DNA from: Atherix ibis | Taxonomy: Eukaryota > Arthropoda > Insecta > Diptera > Athericidae | Length of the DNA stretch: 64,000 nucleotides | NCBI GenBank assembly: GCA_958298945.1 | Contig: OY282610.1 | Location: 65,221,088-65,285,087, forward strand | Direction: 5' to 3' | Made by a program: the position numbers and the translations under genes | The notes under the pieces: generated by a model | Told to the model about the DNA's origin: nothing | What the model saw: only the letters and a program-made list of their open reading frames with translations | Database searches by the model: none | Part shown: in pieces, positions 24,056 to 35,100 of the stretch | How the letters are laid out: every line of letters starts with the position of its first letter | How positions within the stretch are numbered: position 1 is the first letter of the stretch

Positions 24056-24420
24056 TTTATTTGTTTGTATATAAGATCCCTTAGGCATAAATCAGGTGCC
24101 ATTATAATAGCACCACGACCATGAGGTCACTTGAAGTTTCATGTGAGTGAGTGTTATGAGGTTCCTAAGCAAAGCTGGTCTGTTTTAAGTAGAATAAAGT
24201 TAATTAAATATTATGAACCGTGTTAGTATGTTTGGGGTCAGGTTAAAAATTTTATTTGGAAATGAAACTATTGGATCTAGAAGATCTAGAATTTTAGAAA
24301 CCTTGCTAGGAAAGAAATTCTTAGTTTGCTGACATTTGCTCAATATATGAAAAACAGTTAGCGATACGCTACAGGAATTGTTGCTCATGTCCACAGGTTC
24401 ATACTCGTATTTATCCAAAA
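24056..24420 (-). mobile_element. 3'-end fragment of non-LTR element B (copy 4)
   Basis: The minus strand encodes NNSCSVSLTVFHILSKCQQ, which resembles the Cys-His-Cys motif at the C terminus of RNase H-bearing non-LTR polyproteins. It then runs out through a non-coding tail with ATATACAAACAAATAAACA at 24056-24075, the same type of end as the other B copies. About 365 bp survive; no RT or RNase H is present. A dead 5'-truncated insertion. Confidence 0.55.
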
Positions 24421-24529
24421 TATAGGTGAATACACACGTGAAAACATAAATATTTGAATGCTTTCAGCAAAAGTCTGTAGCTGTAACTACCGCAGTATTG
24501 TCCTGCACTGCTTATATGACATTACGAAT

Positions 24530-24608
24530 CATTGTGTGGAACCTAATATATGGTATATTGCAGAATTTTCAATTCTGCAATATACCATATATTAGGTTCC
24601 ACACAATG
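24530..24608. repeat. Perfect 38-bp palindrome with 3-base loop
   Basis: 24530-24567 is followed by TTC and then its exact reverse complement at 24571-24608, with no mismatch in 38 pairs. The arms start CATTGTGTGGAACCTAATAT. The symmetry ends sharply on both sides. It is not the end of any element I recognise. Confidence 0.95.
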
Positions 24609-26434
24609 GAAGCGGAATGGAAGCCGAGGACAACAATATTAGCTTCCAAACGAACGAGTAATTGTAAAGAATAACACTCGAAATTGCCGCCACATTGTTG
24701 TTGTATAAAATACAGCTGCGGACGAACGATATATTGGATAAAACAATTTGTAATGTAAATATGTATATTTGGGACGATACGCAATCTATATTTAGTGGAG
24801 CTACATATGGCAATAGAGAGAGAAAGGTTTAACAGCTACAATTTTATTCTTGAACTGACACAATTCAGATATTATTTGTATGACGAATACGTGACTTTGG
24901 TTCTGTTTTTAGTTTATTGATTTTTGTTTTTATATCTTGTATCATCACATATAAATGGTGAGATAAAATATTTTTTTATTTGTAGACTCTGAAAACATTG
25001 CGAAAAATTGTTCAGTTGATTGAAAATAGAATAATTTTTTACATTTTAGAATGTAAAAATTTTTTTTACATTTTTTAGTTCCCATGAACAATTTCACATA
25101 TACAATCTCTGTGTGGGAGGAAGTATTGAGGATGTGTACATATATTCTTGTATAAAATTCCGATAGTTTGAAGGATGAAAACTATTATTTAATTTTTGCA
25201 TTTTTCTTCTTAGTAGAAATGTTAACTATAATAAATTTTTATTTGTTGTTTTAATATAGATACTTTTGAATTAGGGCAAACAAATACAAGCACGTTTAAG
25301 ATTTTATCTATTTAAGAATAGAATATCCAAGCTTGAAGTTTGCACATACTTTCGACCCATCTTCATATATTTAGTCGTTTATAATCTTTAAACTGTAATG
25401 ATTAATTGAATCAGTTGAAAATGATGTATTATCACTAAAGAAAATTAATTAAACATTCTTTACAAGCGTTCGAGGTTACATATTTCCAGCTTGATAAATT
25501 ATAATGATTCTAATGCGTAGTATTTATGGTACCAACTTTTTAAGATTTTTTATTTCGGTTGAGGCTTTTTTATTTTTATTCTACAATAAATATTTTCAAT
25601 TTTTCGATTTATTTTATAATATGACTGAAAACAGCAGATAAAGAGCAATAACTGAGGATCTACTTAGTATTTTCCTTAGTCTGTAAGTTTTCCCGTACTC
25701 AAATATTTGAACACTACAAAATGTTCCGTTTTGAGAAATATATTACCCTCATTCTAATTGGATGTTTGAGATCCAGAAAAATTTAGACTTTATATTAATT
25801 GAAAAAGGGGAGCACTCAACAAAGGTATCAGGATTATTTTATTGTGCAAGGCCTTAATCAGGCCAACCAGATAATAAGCTAATAAATATTAAATTAATAA
25901 GTAAACAATTTTTTGGTAGAATATCATTTTAAAAAACGTTATACTTAAGATGATATCGTCCTCCTTTTTTAGTTATACTGTTTGCTTTAGTGGATTTATG
26001 TCCCAAATACTGGTAATACCATATTAAAGGTCCGGGGACAATTTTTTCATCTCTAAAAATGAAGTTTATTATAGTAGGACCTAATTTATAGAGGTAAATG
26101 TTCTTAAATTACATTCATCTCTCGCATGCAGCCAGGAATTTTTAGTACGTCTGTTGATATATGTGTTGTTAATAAGGTCTAGGAAGACCCCATATTTTTT
26201 AGATGTAGAAATCTAGTTTTTGCGTAGATTGGATGAAAAAGATTTCATGGTCTACCAACAATCATGTACTCTTTAATTTTATTATTGTATGTAACTCTTG
26301 ATCGTAAAAAGTATAAGAATAGCACTTTACTCAAGGCCGTACATTTTTTTTATATCATCATATAAAATTCGTATCACCTTCGAATACACGACCATTTTAG
26401 AAAACTGGTGTGAATATTTTTCATTTGATCAAAG
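24609..26434. other. AT-rich non-coding sequence
   Basis: 1.8 kb with no recognised coding sequence, element ends or tandem repeats. The open frames just right of the palindrome (24592-24813) are overlapping minus-strand frames with no family resemblance. Confidence 0.55.
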
Positions 26435-26436
26435 TA

Positions 26437-27704
26437 CCAGGTATATAATCTTAAATCCGCTGTTTTTTTGGTCAAACAAACACATGTTTTTTTCATAGAA
26501 AGCAACAACACATTTATTCAAATTACTTGTCCTCACTAGCTATACATTTTTCCCATCTCTTGGGCAATTTGTGGATACCACGCCAAAAAAAATCCTTCTC
26601 TTTCGAGGCAAACCACTTATCAAGCCATTTTCGTAAGAATCGAAGTCATGCTCAGTGAGCGCGTGGCCCATCGACGAAAACAGGTGGTAGTTGAAAGGGG
26701 CCAGGTCTGGTGAATAAGCGAGGTGGGGTAGCACCTCCAAGTTGAGTGTCTCCAAGTAGTTTCGGACCATTTTTGACGTGTGCGATGCGGCACTGTCGTG
26801 GATGAAAATCAGTTTGTCATGTCTTTGTTGATAATCCATCCTGTTTTCACGCAGAGCACGGTGCAATTTGATCAGTTGTTGATGGTAGCGGTGGGCATTG
26901 ATAGTTTCACCAGGTCTTAACATGTCATAGTAGACGATACCCTGCTGATCTCACCAAACACACAGCATTGTCTTCCGTCCGAAGCGATTTGGTCTTGAAG
27001 AAGATTTTGATGGTTGGCCGGAATCAACCCACGATTTCTTGCGTTTAGAATTCTCGAAATATATCTACTTTTCATCGCCTGTCACAATCTGATACAGCAG
27101 CGACTTTCTTTTTTGTCTGGCGAGCAAGATTTCGCATGTGTTTTGGCGTCGCCCCATCTGCCTATCGTTCATTTCATGCGGCACCCATTTTCCGATTTTT
27201 TCAATCTTCCCCATAGCACGCAGACGCATGGAAATGGCTGGTTGAGTAACACTCAATTGCTCCGCCAGCATTTTTTTGTGATTGAGTACGGTCTTCGTCC
27301 AAAAGAGCCTGCAATTGATGGTCCTCAACCTGCCTAAGCCGATTTTCACGCTCCCTGTCCCACAAGTTAAAATTGCCGTCTTTGAACTGATGGAACCAAT
27401 CTCGGCACGTTGTTTAGGATGAAGTACTGTCATCATAGGCCTCCATTAGTATTTGATGCAGCTCTCTTCAAATTGAAGCAGAAAGATAGGGCTTCCCGCA
27501 TATGCTCTTTTTCGGTCACAAAACTAGACATGATTACCAAAGGAAAAATGTATGTTGTTGTACTAAATTGCTGACAATGTGCACTGATTAATGTTGACAG
27601 ATGTCAAACTCAAAATAAAATTATGGCGAGTCCATGGTAGCTTAAATAATACACTCAGTGACGCCATCTATGACCAAAGTGTGGATTTAAGCTTATACAC
27701 CTGG
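26437..27704 (-). mobile_element. M6 mariner (Mos1-type), copy b, full length
   Basis: 1,268 bp with both inverted repeats (CCAGGTATATAATCTTAAAT at the left and ATTTAAGCTTATACACCTGG at the right), flanked by TA. Read leftward, the transposase begins with an ATG at 27531. An internal loss follows near 27460, then KTCERW-equivalent sequence, DDTQSKKML-like DNA-binding segments, WVPHEMNDRQMGRRQNTCEI and IVTGDEK (27065-27130). A frame change around 26930-27060 precedes the open block 26540-26923, with FIHDSAASHTS, YSPDLAPFNYHLF and a final DGKNV. The second Asp box reads HDSA instead of HDNA, and the third catalytic Asp is Asn (codon at 26690-26692). It cannot encode an active enzyme. Confidence 0.92.
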
Positions 27705-27706
27705 TA

Positions 27707-28628
27707 CACCTAAATCAAAGTTTAAATAGTATTGATAGTTATGTTGATACAAAAAGTTATATAATCCGAAAGTTCTGAAAAGTTTTATTGTCATTTTTAT
27801 ATAAAACTAGTAGATAGATACTGAAAAATATATCGTACTTCTGATTTCATTGCTTTATAAAAATTTCCATTTATTATTTTGGTTGAAAAAATTAATGCAT
27901 CATGAATGATAATAAATTTCCATAAATCAATTCTTTGCATAAATGTCTATAAATCATAAGAATTTTTATTTGTATTAAAAATTTCGCAACTGTTTTGTTT
28001 TATCATTATTTGTAAATTTTTTGCTTATAATTAATTTAATATGGTAGGACTTTGTGGCAATTTTGGAAAAATGATTGGTAATAAATATTATTCCACTGCT
28101 TATGGCAATAGCGCATTTTCATTGATGATTAAAATACGAATAATACCATTTATTTTGATACTTTATAAATTCGTAGAAGTAAGTTTTTCTGTTCGACGTA
28201 TTTTGCCTTTCCGGTTCAAATAAATTTGCTTAATCGATATCAATTATGCGAATAAAATTTGTATAATGATGACCACTGATTGGAAATTTGATTTATCTTT
28301 TTGGAATAGTAATTTTTATTGAGGACACTCTACGCTGAAGGCAGGGATTTATTTCAGTTGCCAGCATTATTTATTATGAAGTATAATCACAAAATATTGA
28401 AAATTATACCAATTTTATGTATTATGCCAATTTAATTGAGACTAATCGGTTCTTCTTTTTTTTTATAGGAAATTATATTTACTAAACTGACAAGGATAAC
28501 ATTTACTAAATTATTATTGAAGATATCTTCACTTTCAGACTTAGTTATGTATAATAAAATATGGTTATGAATAAAAAATATTGAATTTAAGATCAAACAA
28601 ACCTAAATAAACTGCGTCATTATCAAAG
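27707..28628. other. AT-rich non-coding sequence
   Basis: Nothing recognised; the 60-codon frame at 28041-28223 has no family resemblance. Confidence 0.55.
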
Positions 28629-28630
28629 TA

Positions 28631-28782
28631 CGAGGTCTGTTCAAAAAGTATCGCGAATTTTGTGTTTTTTTTTAAAATATTATTTATTTATTCATGAATA
28701 TCTATTTTGTCCCCTTCAAAGTAATCCCCACCAGATATTATACACTTCTGCCAACATTTTTTCCAATCCTCGAAGCACTTCA
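28631..28782 (-). mobile_element. M1 mariner, 3' part of a copy interrupted by element B
   Basis: Begins CGAGGTCTGTTCAAAAAGTA after a TA and reads, on the minus strand, through the 3' untranslated part and the last transposase codons (CFEDWKK..WQKCI..GGDYFEGDKID), ending near 28782. The 5' part of what seems to be the same copy is found at 30589-30689, beyond the B insertion. Confidence 0.8.
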
Positions 28783-29686
28783 TTTATGATCCCACAAGGT
28801 TCCCCGTTATCAACGATCTTATTTAATATATATATTCACTCTCTTTCCCACCAATTATTATCCTTTAACCACTATACATATGCCGACAATATTTTTATAC
28901 TTTCATCTGGTACTGATCTTCAACATCAAACAAATAACGCCATCCGCAACATCAACACTTGGAGCAGCATAAACAGTGCGGTTATCTGTACATCAAACCG
29001 ACCTTGCCTTCATGTTTGCAGGGGGAAAAATTGTAGTATATCCGACTCGTCACTAAACCCCTTCGCTCTCCGCCCAAAAGATTCCATGAAAATCCTGGGT
29101 ATCTCAATTGCCCGTGAAGGAAAATGGAATATTCAGATTAAAAATGCTGTTGACAAAATTACATTATTCTCCGAATGGTTAAAATTTTAGTCAGCAGCAA
29201 AAGTAAGATAAGACAAAGTGAGGCAATTATAGTAACCAACGCCCTTTTAGAAGGAACCTTACTCTATTTCCTCACTTTATCTGTCAGTGTGGCAATAGCA
29301 GGGAAAAAGCTAGTCGAGGCAGCGGTAAACCGTTGCTTAAGCATAGCCAGTGAAGCATATCGGACATCTCCGGTGGAATCCATACTGATAGAGAATCTAT
29401 TTTTTCTATCTTCACAAAGCCCGCCTAAGTTTAATTTACAAAAACCTATGCCTTCCAAATTATCCCCTCCACACTTTAATCAAAAACATTATCATTTCCC
29501 CCGATATTCAAAAATATCATTATTAATATCCAACCTTGAAAGCACTTCATCCATGTTCCCCTTGTTTTGCAAACTTCCCCTCCACACCCAGATTGGAAAC
29601 CGTGGTTGGGAGCAAAGTTGAAAGTGACTGCTTCTCTTAACAGGTTTAAGAAGGCTTGAACTGATCCGTCCACATATAGGAAATTT

Positions 29687-30110
29687 TTGATTGAACAGTT
29701 GGGCGGATTAAAAAATCATCGACTGTTGTTCACTGATGCCGCCGCTGATACCGATATTACATCTTTCTCGGTCGTCGAGCTTTTTGGCTGCTGCACCCGC
29801 GCATTATGTTGTGGAATCTTTCTTTATAGGGAAGCTCTATATTACGGAGAGCTGTGGGCCATCAAGACGGCAATTGAAATTGCGACCAATATTCCCAGGC
29901 AACAAAGGGTTATTATTTTTAGCGACAGCCTTTCCGACCTTAAAGCTATTTATGGCCCATCGAGTGACCCAGTACTTAGCAATAGGAGTGTCGTCATAGC
30001 CTACTTAGCAATAGGAGTGTCGAGTTGCAATGGGTGCCGGCGCATGTGGGAATTGTGGGTAACGAAAGTGCTGACAAGTTGGCTGGAGAAACACTCCGTC
30101 GACCAGTGAT
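29687..30110 (+). pseudogene. RNase H domain of element B copy 1
   Basis: LLFTDAAAD carries the first catalytic Asp. YYGELWAIKTAIEIA follows with the conserved Glu, then VIIFSDSLSDLKAI with the second Asp, and WVPAHVGIVGNESADKLAGE (30028-30087, after a frame change) with the last His/Asp motif. All four catalytic positions of a type I RNase H can be seen, so the domain was functional in the source. A 29-bp tandem duplication (29973-30022) and a frame break separate the second and third parts. Confidence 0.8.
29973..30022. repeat. Tandem duplication (21 bp repeated, period 29)
   Basis: TACTTAGCAATAGGAGTGTC plus one base at 29973-29993 recurs exactly at 30002-30022 inside the RNase H coding part, adding about ten codons and breaking the domain. 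Confidence 0.8.
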
Positions 30111-30588
30111 CACAGTTATTTTCAATCTGCATTGCCTACTAACAGAATGGCAACTAACACCATTAGGCATCCGCAGACACGATAACTGGACCAATAGCGA
30201 CACTTTTTTGTCGACTCATTGGATAACCACTAATAAACCAGTGTATTCAACATCCATACCGAAATTCCGATTTCACTATCACGCATATTCTACAGGAATG
30301 CCACATAACCAAGAACTACTTTGCGAGCAGGATTCCTCCCATTATGGAGCTCCTCGATACAACAACTCCAATCCCTAGTCCCGTATTTAAAATTCTACAA
30401 CATACTAATCTGCTCCACAATATATAATAAAATTCTCAACTTTCTATACTACTAACCACAGGCCGGTCTCTCAGATGCTTTGCCACACGTACGACGAAGT
30501 CGCCAAATGGGCTCAGGGTCGTGGCACTATGAAGTGGCCCCTGGCACAAGTCTAAGGGACCTTATAAACAAACAAACAAACAAACATT

Positions 30589-30689
30589 CGGAATGCGTCC
30601 GCGCAATTAATTTTGTTTTTCACACACAATTTTATACAAATTCTTCGATCAATTTTTTGGAATGGGGAAAAATCAAAGACGAGCCAAAG
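30589..30689 (-). mobile_element. M1 mariner, 5' part of the copy interrupted by element B
   Basis: The minus strand reads GAGCCAAA.. into TTTGCCCATTCCAAAAAATG-like sequence and the first codons of the M1 transposase (KWIEESV, a frame with KNKINCADAF). This is the counterpart of the M1 start at 51838-51930. The middle of the mariner is missing between this piece and 28782. Confidence 0.75.
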
Positions 30690-31257
30690 TTAATAAAAAA
30701 ATTATTCCTGATCACCAATTTGGCTGCTGATCTAAACACTCCACTATCTAGCAATGCCATCGCATTGTTGATTATATTGCATCCTCTGTAGAGAGGAAAG
30801 AGTATTAGCCAGGAGTATTGTTAGATATCTCCCAAGCTTTTGATTGTGTGTGGCATCCTGGACTCCTCTGGAAATTCAAGAATTTTTGCTTCAACATACT
30901 ACATTATCATAAATTCTCTTCTTCTCCATCGTAATTTCCAAGTTGCAATTAACTCCTCGGAAATATATCCTTTTCTAGCCGGAGTCCTACAAGGTAGTAT
31001 TTTTGGTTCCGTTTTATATAATACGTATACCCACGACAACCCATCTGATCCTTGCTACTTATGCAGTCGATATGGCCATACTTGTTACCCGTACAAATCC
31101 TGACACAGCTTCTAACAATTTACAATCCCGACATAGCTACCACAACCTTCAATCCTGGTTTAAGAGATGGAGAGTGAAGGTAAATGATCAGAAGAGTGCT
31201 CACATTACTTTCACACTTTATCAAGGAAAACCTACTCCTTTCTATCTTAATACATAG
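30690..31257 (+). mobile_element. Fragment of jockey-like element A (copy 3)
   Basis: Starts in the RT fingers (IIPDHQFG-like), continues through the equivalent of FDCVWHPGLLWKFK (30840-30890) and FLAGVLQGSIFGSVLYNTY (30970-31030), and ends in WFKRWRVKVNDQKSAHITFT (31150-31215). It has at least three frame breaks. It is cut at both ends: no 5' part and no poly-A tail. The left edge directly abuts the M1 fragment. Confidence 0.75.
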
Positions 31258-32443
31258 ATAACAATAAGATTTCACCTGTAGATTGCTAAGATTTCTTACA
31301 GAAATTGAGGAGACTTTTTAATTAAATATTGTCAATATAAAATTTTTACTATTATGAAGATGAAAAAATCAAAAATTGTTTGCATAAAGTGGTGCCATCT
31401 ACATGTTGGTTGTTGGATGTCAACATTTTTAAAAATGAGAGGAGTTGATGTAATTTTCCTCAAACAAATATAACAAGTACACAAGAAATGTTCATGATCG
31501 ATTTCAACTTAAAGGATTTAAGTACATTTTCTATCATGAATAACGAACAATATACGTGTAGGTATACATTTCCATATAAAACCATTGAAATCTTAACCTT
31601 AATCTATGCTTAAATTTTTAAATCTAAACTTAAATGCATAGCCTTTTTATGACAATTTCGTATAACACCAGGCAGCTTATTTCATGCAATCGATTTTCAC
31701 ATTAAATTGAATTGAAGAGAAAAATTCCGATAATATTATCATGTACCTAGTATGCATGACTAGGTATTTGTTCATGCGATTTACCGAACATTATTTTAGG
31801 AATTTTTATCAACGTGCTTTTTTTTGTACATTTCAAAACAAGCAAACGTGTGCTATGAGGTGTTTTCGAAAATGTTTTGTTTTTATTTTATGGTGGTTGT
31901 TGTTCTTGAAGTTATAATTTCAGAAACATTCTATTTGGTAGAAAATGGAAATTATCCGTGTCTGTATAGGTAAATAACACCTTCGACTTAATTCATTTAT
32001 TATTCCATCAAGGTTCAGTTCATTCAAAAATGAAAGTTTCCATTGCAAACGTAATCAAGTACGAAACTCTGATCAGATCTTGTGTTAGTTTGAAACTAAA
32101 ATTAGATTTTCAATGCAGATAATATCAAATTAGAATTTTTTTTTTTTTGAACGTATGAAGAGATTTTATTGGATTTAATTTGGAAAATGATTTTTTTTTT
32201 GCTAAATGTTTACAAACAATTTGAAAATTATTTCATATTTTATTATTATTTCATAAAAAGTGAGAAAGCAATATTCAATTGTATTTATCAGTTAGAGTCA
32301 CTTACTTGTTAAAGTGAAAACCTCAAATTTTAACTGGAGTCGCGGATTGATAGTTGACGGAGCCAGACGTATTTTTAAAGCGTTCTAAGAAAAATTAAAT
32401 TATTATTATTTTTATATTAAGTCCGATTCCAACTGTGGAGTTG
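31258..32443. other. AT-rich non-coding sequence
   Basis: No coding or element signals recognised. Confidence 0.55.
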
Positions 32444-32609
32444 TACGAGGGTCGTTCAACAAGTCCTTAGAAAATCCGAGAAATTGCGCTCGTAAAGATT
32501 TTTTTTGTAAGTAGCATTATCGACGGAAAGCTGTCAAAATTTCAGCTCGATCCATAGCGTAGGTCAATTTCTATCGTCGATTAAAGTTAACGACATTTAT
32601 TTGTGCATA

Positions 32610-33903
32610 CGTGGGCTACTATATATATTTCTGGCCTAATAATGAAAATGCGAATATTTATCAACGAAAAAGGTTTTATTGTTTTTCAAAATATTCTCCA
32701 TCAAGATTTATACACTTTTGCATGCGCTCAAACCAATTTTCGAAGCACTTTTTCCACTCCGATTGAGACACCTCCAAAACATGGTTTTTGAATGCTTCAA
32801 CAGCATCTTCTGGCGACGAAAATCGTTGACCACGCATTTTTTTCTTGATGTGTGGGAATAAAAATAAGTCATTGGGTGCCAAGTCAGGGCTGTACGGAGG
32901 ATGACCCATCAATTCGACGTTTTGTCCGGTCAAAAAGGCGCTGGTTTGAGCCGATGTGTGAGAGCTCGCATTGTCATGGTGCACAATGATTCGACTTCTC
33001 TTGTTCGTTTTTCGAATTTCTCCGAAGACTTCAGGCAAACAAATGGTGGTGTACCACTCAGAATTGACCGTCCTACGTTGCACAAGCGGAACAGTCGCCA
33101 CATGACCAGTTTTGCCAAAGAAACAAGCGACCATTTGCTTCGAAGTGCTTCTTCCACGAACAACTTTCGTTGGATTTGACTCGTCTTGGAAGACCCACAC
33201 GGTCGATTGCTGTTTTGTTTCGGGCTCATACGCATAGATCCATGATTCGTCACCTGTGACGATCTTATAAACGTCTTTTGAAGCACCGCGATCGTATTTT
33301 TTCAGCATTTCTTTACACCAATCCACACGAGCCTTTTTTTGAGCGATTGTCAAATTGTGCGGGATCCAACGAGAACAAACCTTTTTTACGGCCAGGTGTT
33401 CATGCAATATCGAATGTATGCTGGTGGGAGAAATGCCTAGGCATGCCTCTATCTCACGGTATGTCACATGACGGTCTTGCATTATCAGTTCACGTACGGC
33501 ATCGATGTTTTCTGGAACAACGGCTGTTTTTGGACGACCTTCACGGAATTCGTCTTTGAGCGAGCGTCGGCCACGATTGAATTCGTTGTACCAGTTTTTC
33601 ACAGTGCTATAGGATGGTGCTTCATAGCCATACAAAGATTTAAGTTCATCGATGCACTCTTGTCGTGATAATCCACGTCGAAAGTTGTGAAAAATGATCG
33701 CACGAAAATGTTCACGAGTTAATTCCATTTTTTTGCCAAATTGATTTTTTCAAGTCACTGTAAACAACACAAATGATAGTCGTACGTCAAAACGTTCTGA
33801 GTACGTTTATGCTAAAAAATGTCAAACTTTCCAATGGAAATGTCAGATCGCACCTGGCAACACTTAGTGTTGCCTAGGCCAGAAATATATATAGTAGCCT
33901 ACG
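32610..33903 (-). mobile_element. M5 mariner, complete, nested in M4b
   Basis: 1,294 bp. The left end CGTGGGCTACTATATATATT (continuing TCTGGCCTA) and right end AATATATATAGTAGCCTACG are inverted repeats of about 29 bp with one mismatch. They are flanked by the TA target duplication at 32608-32609 and 33904-33905. The element sits in the 5' untranslated part of M4b, a few bases before its ATG. Intact ends, an intact target duplication and an undamaged transposase make this the youngest and best-preserved element in the window. Confidence 0.97.
32676..33728 (-). CDS. M5 mariner transposase, full length and uninterrupted
   Basis: Of normal mariner length (350 residues), starting at the ATG at 33728, which fits the family start MELTREHFRA. 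Domains: a first helix-turn-helix (residues 18-50, RRGLSRQECIDELK through STVKNWYNEF), a second (about 85-112, VTYREIEACLGISPTSIHSI), the linker WIPHNL (121-126, the family's WVPHEL box), and the catalytic core. The core Asp residues are D160 (VTGDESW), D252 (HHDNASSH) and D287 (YSPDLAPNDLFLF), with the last two separated by 34 residues, the mariner DD34D signature. The protein would bind the inverted repeats, excise the element and join it to TA sites in the nucleus. I see no stop or frameshift. Activity is inferred, not shown; the exact subfamily is uncertain. Confidence 0.95.
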   Translation of the reverse strand: MELTREHFRAIIFHNFRRGLSRQECIDELKSLYGYEAPSYSTVKNWYNEFNRGRRSLKDEFREGRPKTAVVPENIDAVRELIMQDRHVTYREIEACLGISPTSIHSILHEHLAVKKVCSRWIPHNLTIAQKKARVDWCKEMLKKYDRGASKDVYKIVTGDESWIYAYEPETKQQSTVWVFQDESNPTKVVRGRSTSKQMVACFFGKTGHVATVPLVQRRTVNSEWYTTICLPEVFGEIRKTNKRSRIIVHHDNASSHTSAQTSAFLTGQNVELMGHPPYSPDLAPNDLFLFPHIKKKMRGQRFSSPEDAVEAFKNHVLEVSQSEWKKCFENWFERMQKCINLDGEYFEKQ

Positions 33904-33908
33904 TAACA

Positions 33909-34946
33909 ATGGAAAAAAGCGAGTTTAGGGCTGTCATCAAACATGTCCATTTGAAAGGCTTAAGCCCGAAATAAATCAAAGCCGAGTTAGATGCAGTTCA
34001 TGGCACATCTGCACCTGTGTTTGCGACGGTTTACAATTGGGTGAATGAATTTAAACGTGGCCGTTCATCCAAAAAAGATGAACATCGTTCACGACGCCCA
34101 GTTGAGGTGTCTACTCCTGAAATCATCGACAAAATCCACGATCTGATTTTGAAAAATCGGCGAATTAAAGTGCGCGAATAAGTTGAGGCCACGGGCATAT
34201 TACAAGGTACAGTCACTTCAATTTTGCATGAAAAATTGTCTGTGAAAAAAATTTCGGCAAGATGGGTGCCGCGTTTGCTCTCAGAGGAGAATAAGCGCAA
34301 TCGTGTAGTGGACTCTGAGGCTATGTTGGCACTCTTTCATCGCAATCCTGCCGAATTCCTTCGTCGATATGTCACTGTGGACGAAACCTGGATACACTAC
34401 TACACTCCAGAAACGAAGAGACAGTCATCACAGTGGATTTTCAAGAGTGAACGGGTTCCGAAGAAGGCGAAAACTGTGCCATCGGCCGACAAGGTGATGG
34501 CCACGGTCTTTTGGGATTCGCAGGGCATCATTTTTATCGACTACTTGGAAAAAGGAAAAACAATAACAGGAGCGTATTACGCGTCGTTATTGCAACGGTT
34601 GAGCGAGGAAATCAAAGAAAAACGCCCCCATCTGAAGAAGAAAAAAATTCTCTTGCATCAGGACAATGCGCGTGTGCAAACCTGCGCTGTTTCCATGTCC
34701 AAAATTGTGGAATTGTTGCAGCATCCCGCTTATTCCACAGATTTGGCCCCGAGTGACTATTTTCTTTTCCCCAATCTGAAGAACTGGCTTGGTGGACGAC
34801 GGTTCCCTTCCAACGAGGACGTTATTGCTCAAACGGATGAGTATTTTGCAAAACTTCCGAAATCCTATTTTTTGGACGGGATAAAAATTTTGGAAAAACG
34901 GTTGGAAAAGTGTATAGAGCTAAAAGGAGATTATGTTGAAAAATAA
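33909..34946 (+). pseudogene. M4b mariner transposase, two early stops
   Basis: The ATG at 33909 (MEKSEFRAVIKHV) is followed by a TAA at 33972 in the place of a Glu codon (SPK*IKAEL) and a TAA near 34179 (VRE*VEATGI). From 34224 the frame is open for 240 codons: WVPRLLSEENKRNR, YVTVDETWIHYY, LLHQDNARVQT, LAPSDYFLFPNLK and ELKGDYVEK. A four-codon loss (RMEL) lies before LLQHPAY. All three catalytic Asp are kept. The damage is thus in the DNA-binding half. Confidence 0.92.
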
Positions 34947-35100
34947 ATTTTTTTTTTTTAAAAACAGTTTTTTTTCCATCTTTTTCTAAGGACTTATTGA
35001 ACGTACATAATACAAAAGTTGTAGAGTTTAAAGGAAATGTGCGACTAAGAGTGCGACCGAAATCAGTACCACAAATACACGGTTGGTCAGAATAACTGTA

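Larger units (their letters stand above)
28783..30587 (+). mobile_element. Non-LTR element B, copy 1 (RT and RNase H half)
   Basis: 5'-truncated within the RT: it opens with MIPQGSPLSTILFNIY and YADNIFIL, where the catalytic YADD is YADN. Thumb sequences follow with frame changes (KIRQSEAIIVTNALLEGTLL near 29205-29270, then RCLSIASEAYRTSPVESILI). An RNase H domain lies at 29710-30060. The last part has a conserved GTCGCCAAATGG motif (30502-30513) shared by all B copies, and the element ends in an (AAAC)n tail at 30565-30587. The lineage combines endonuclease, RT and RNase H, as I and LOA clade elements do. Confidence 0.82.
32446..35003 (+). mobile_element. M4 mariner, copy b, interrupted by M5
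   Basis: The left end CGAGGGTCGTTCAACAAGTC follows TA at 32444. The 5' untranslated part runs to 32609, where M5 has inserted, and resumes at 33906 with AACAATGGAAAAAAGC, so the two halves join exactly after removing M5 and one TA. The right end stops at GACTTATTGAACG; the last seven bases of the inverted repeat (ACCCTCG) are missing, and TA follows directly. Without that terminal block the copy is unlikely to be mobile. Confidence 0.92.

Noticed and set aside
32446..33903. M4b and M5 as one composite transposon
   Set aside because: M5 has its own inverted repeats and TA duplication, and removing it restores the M4 leader exactly, so it is a simple nested insertion.
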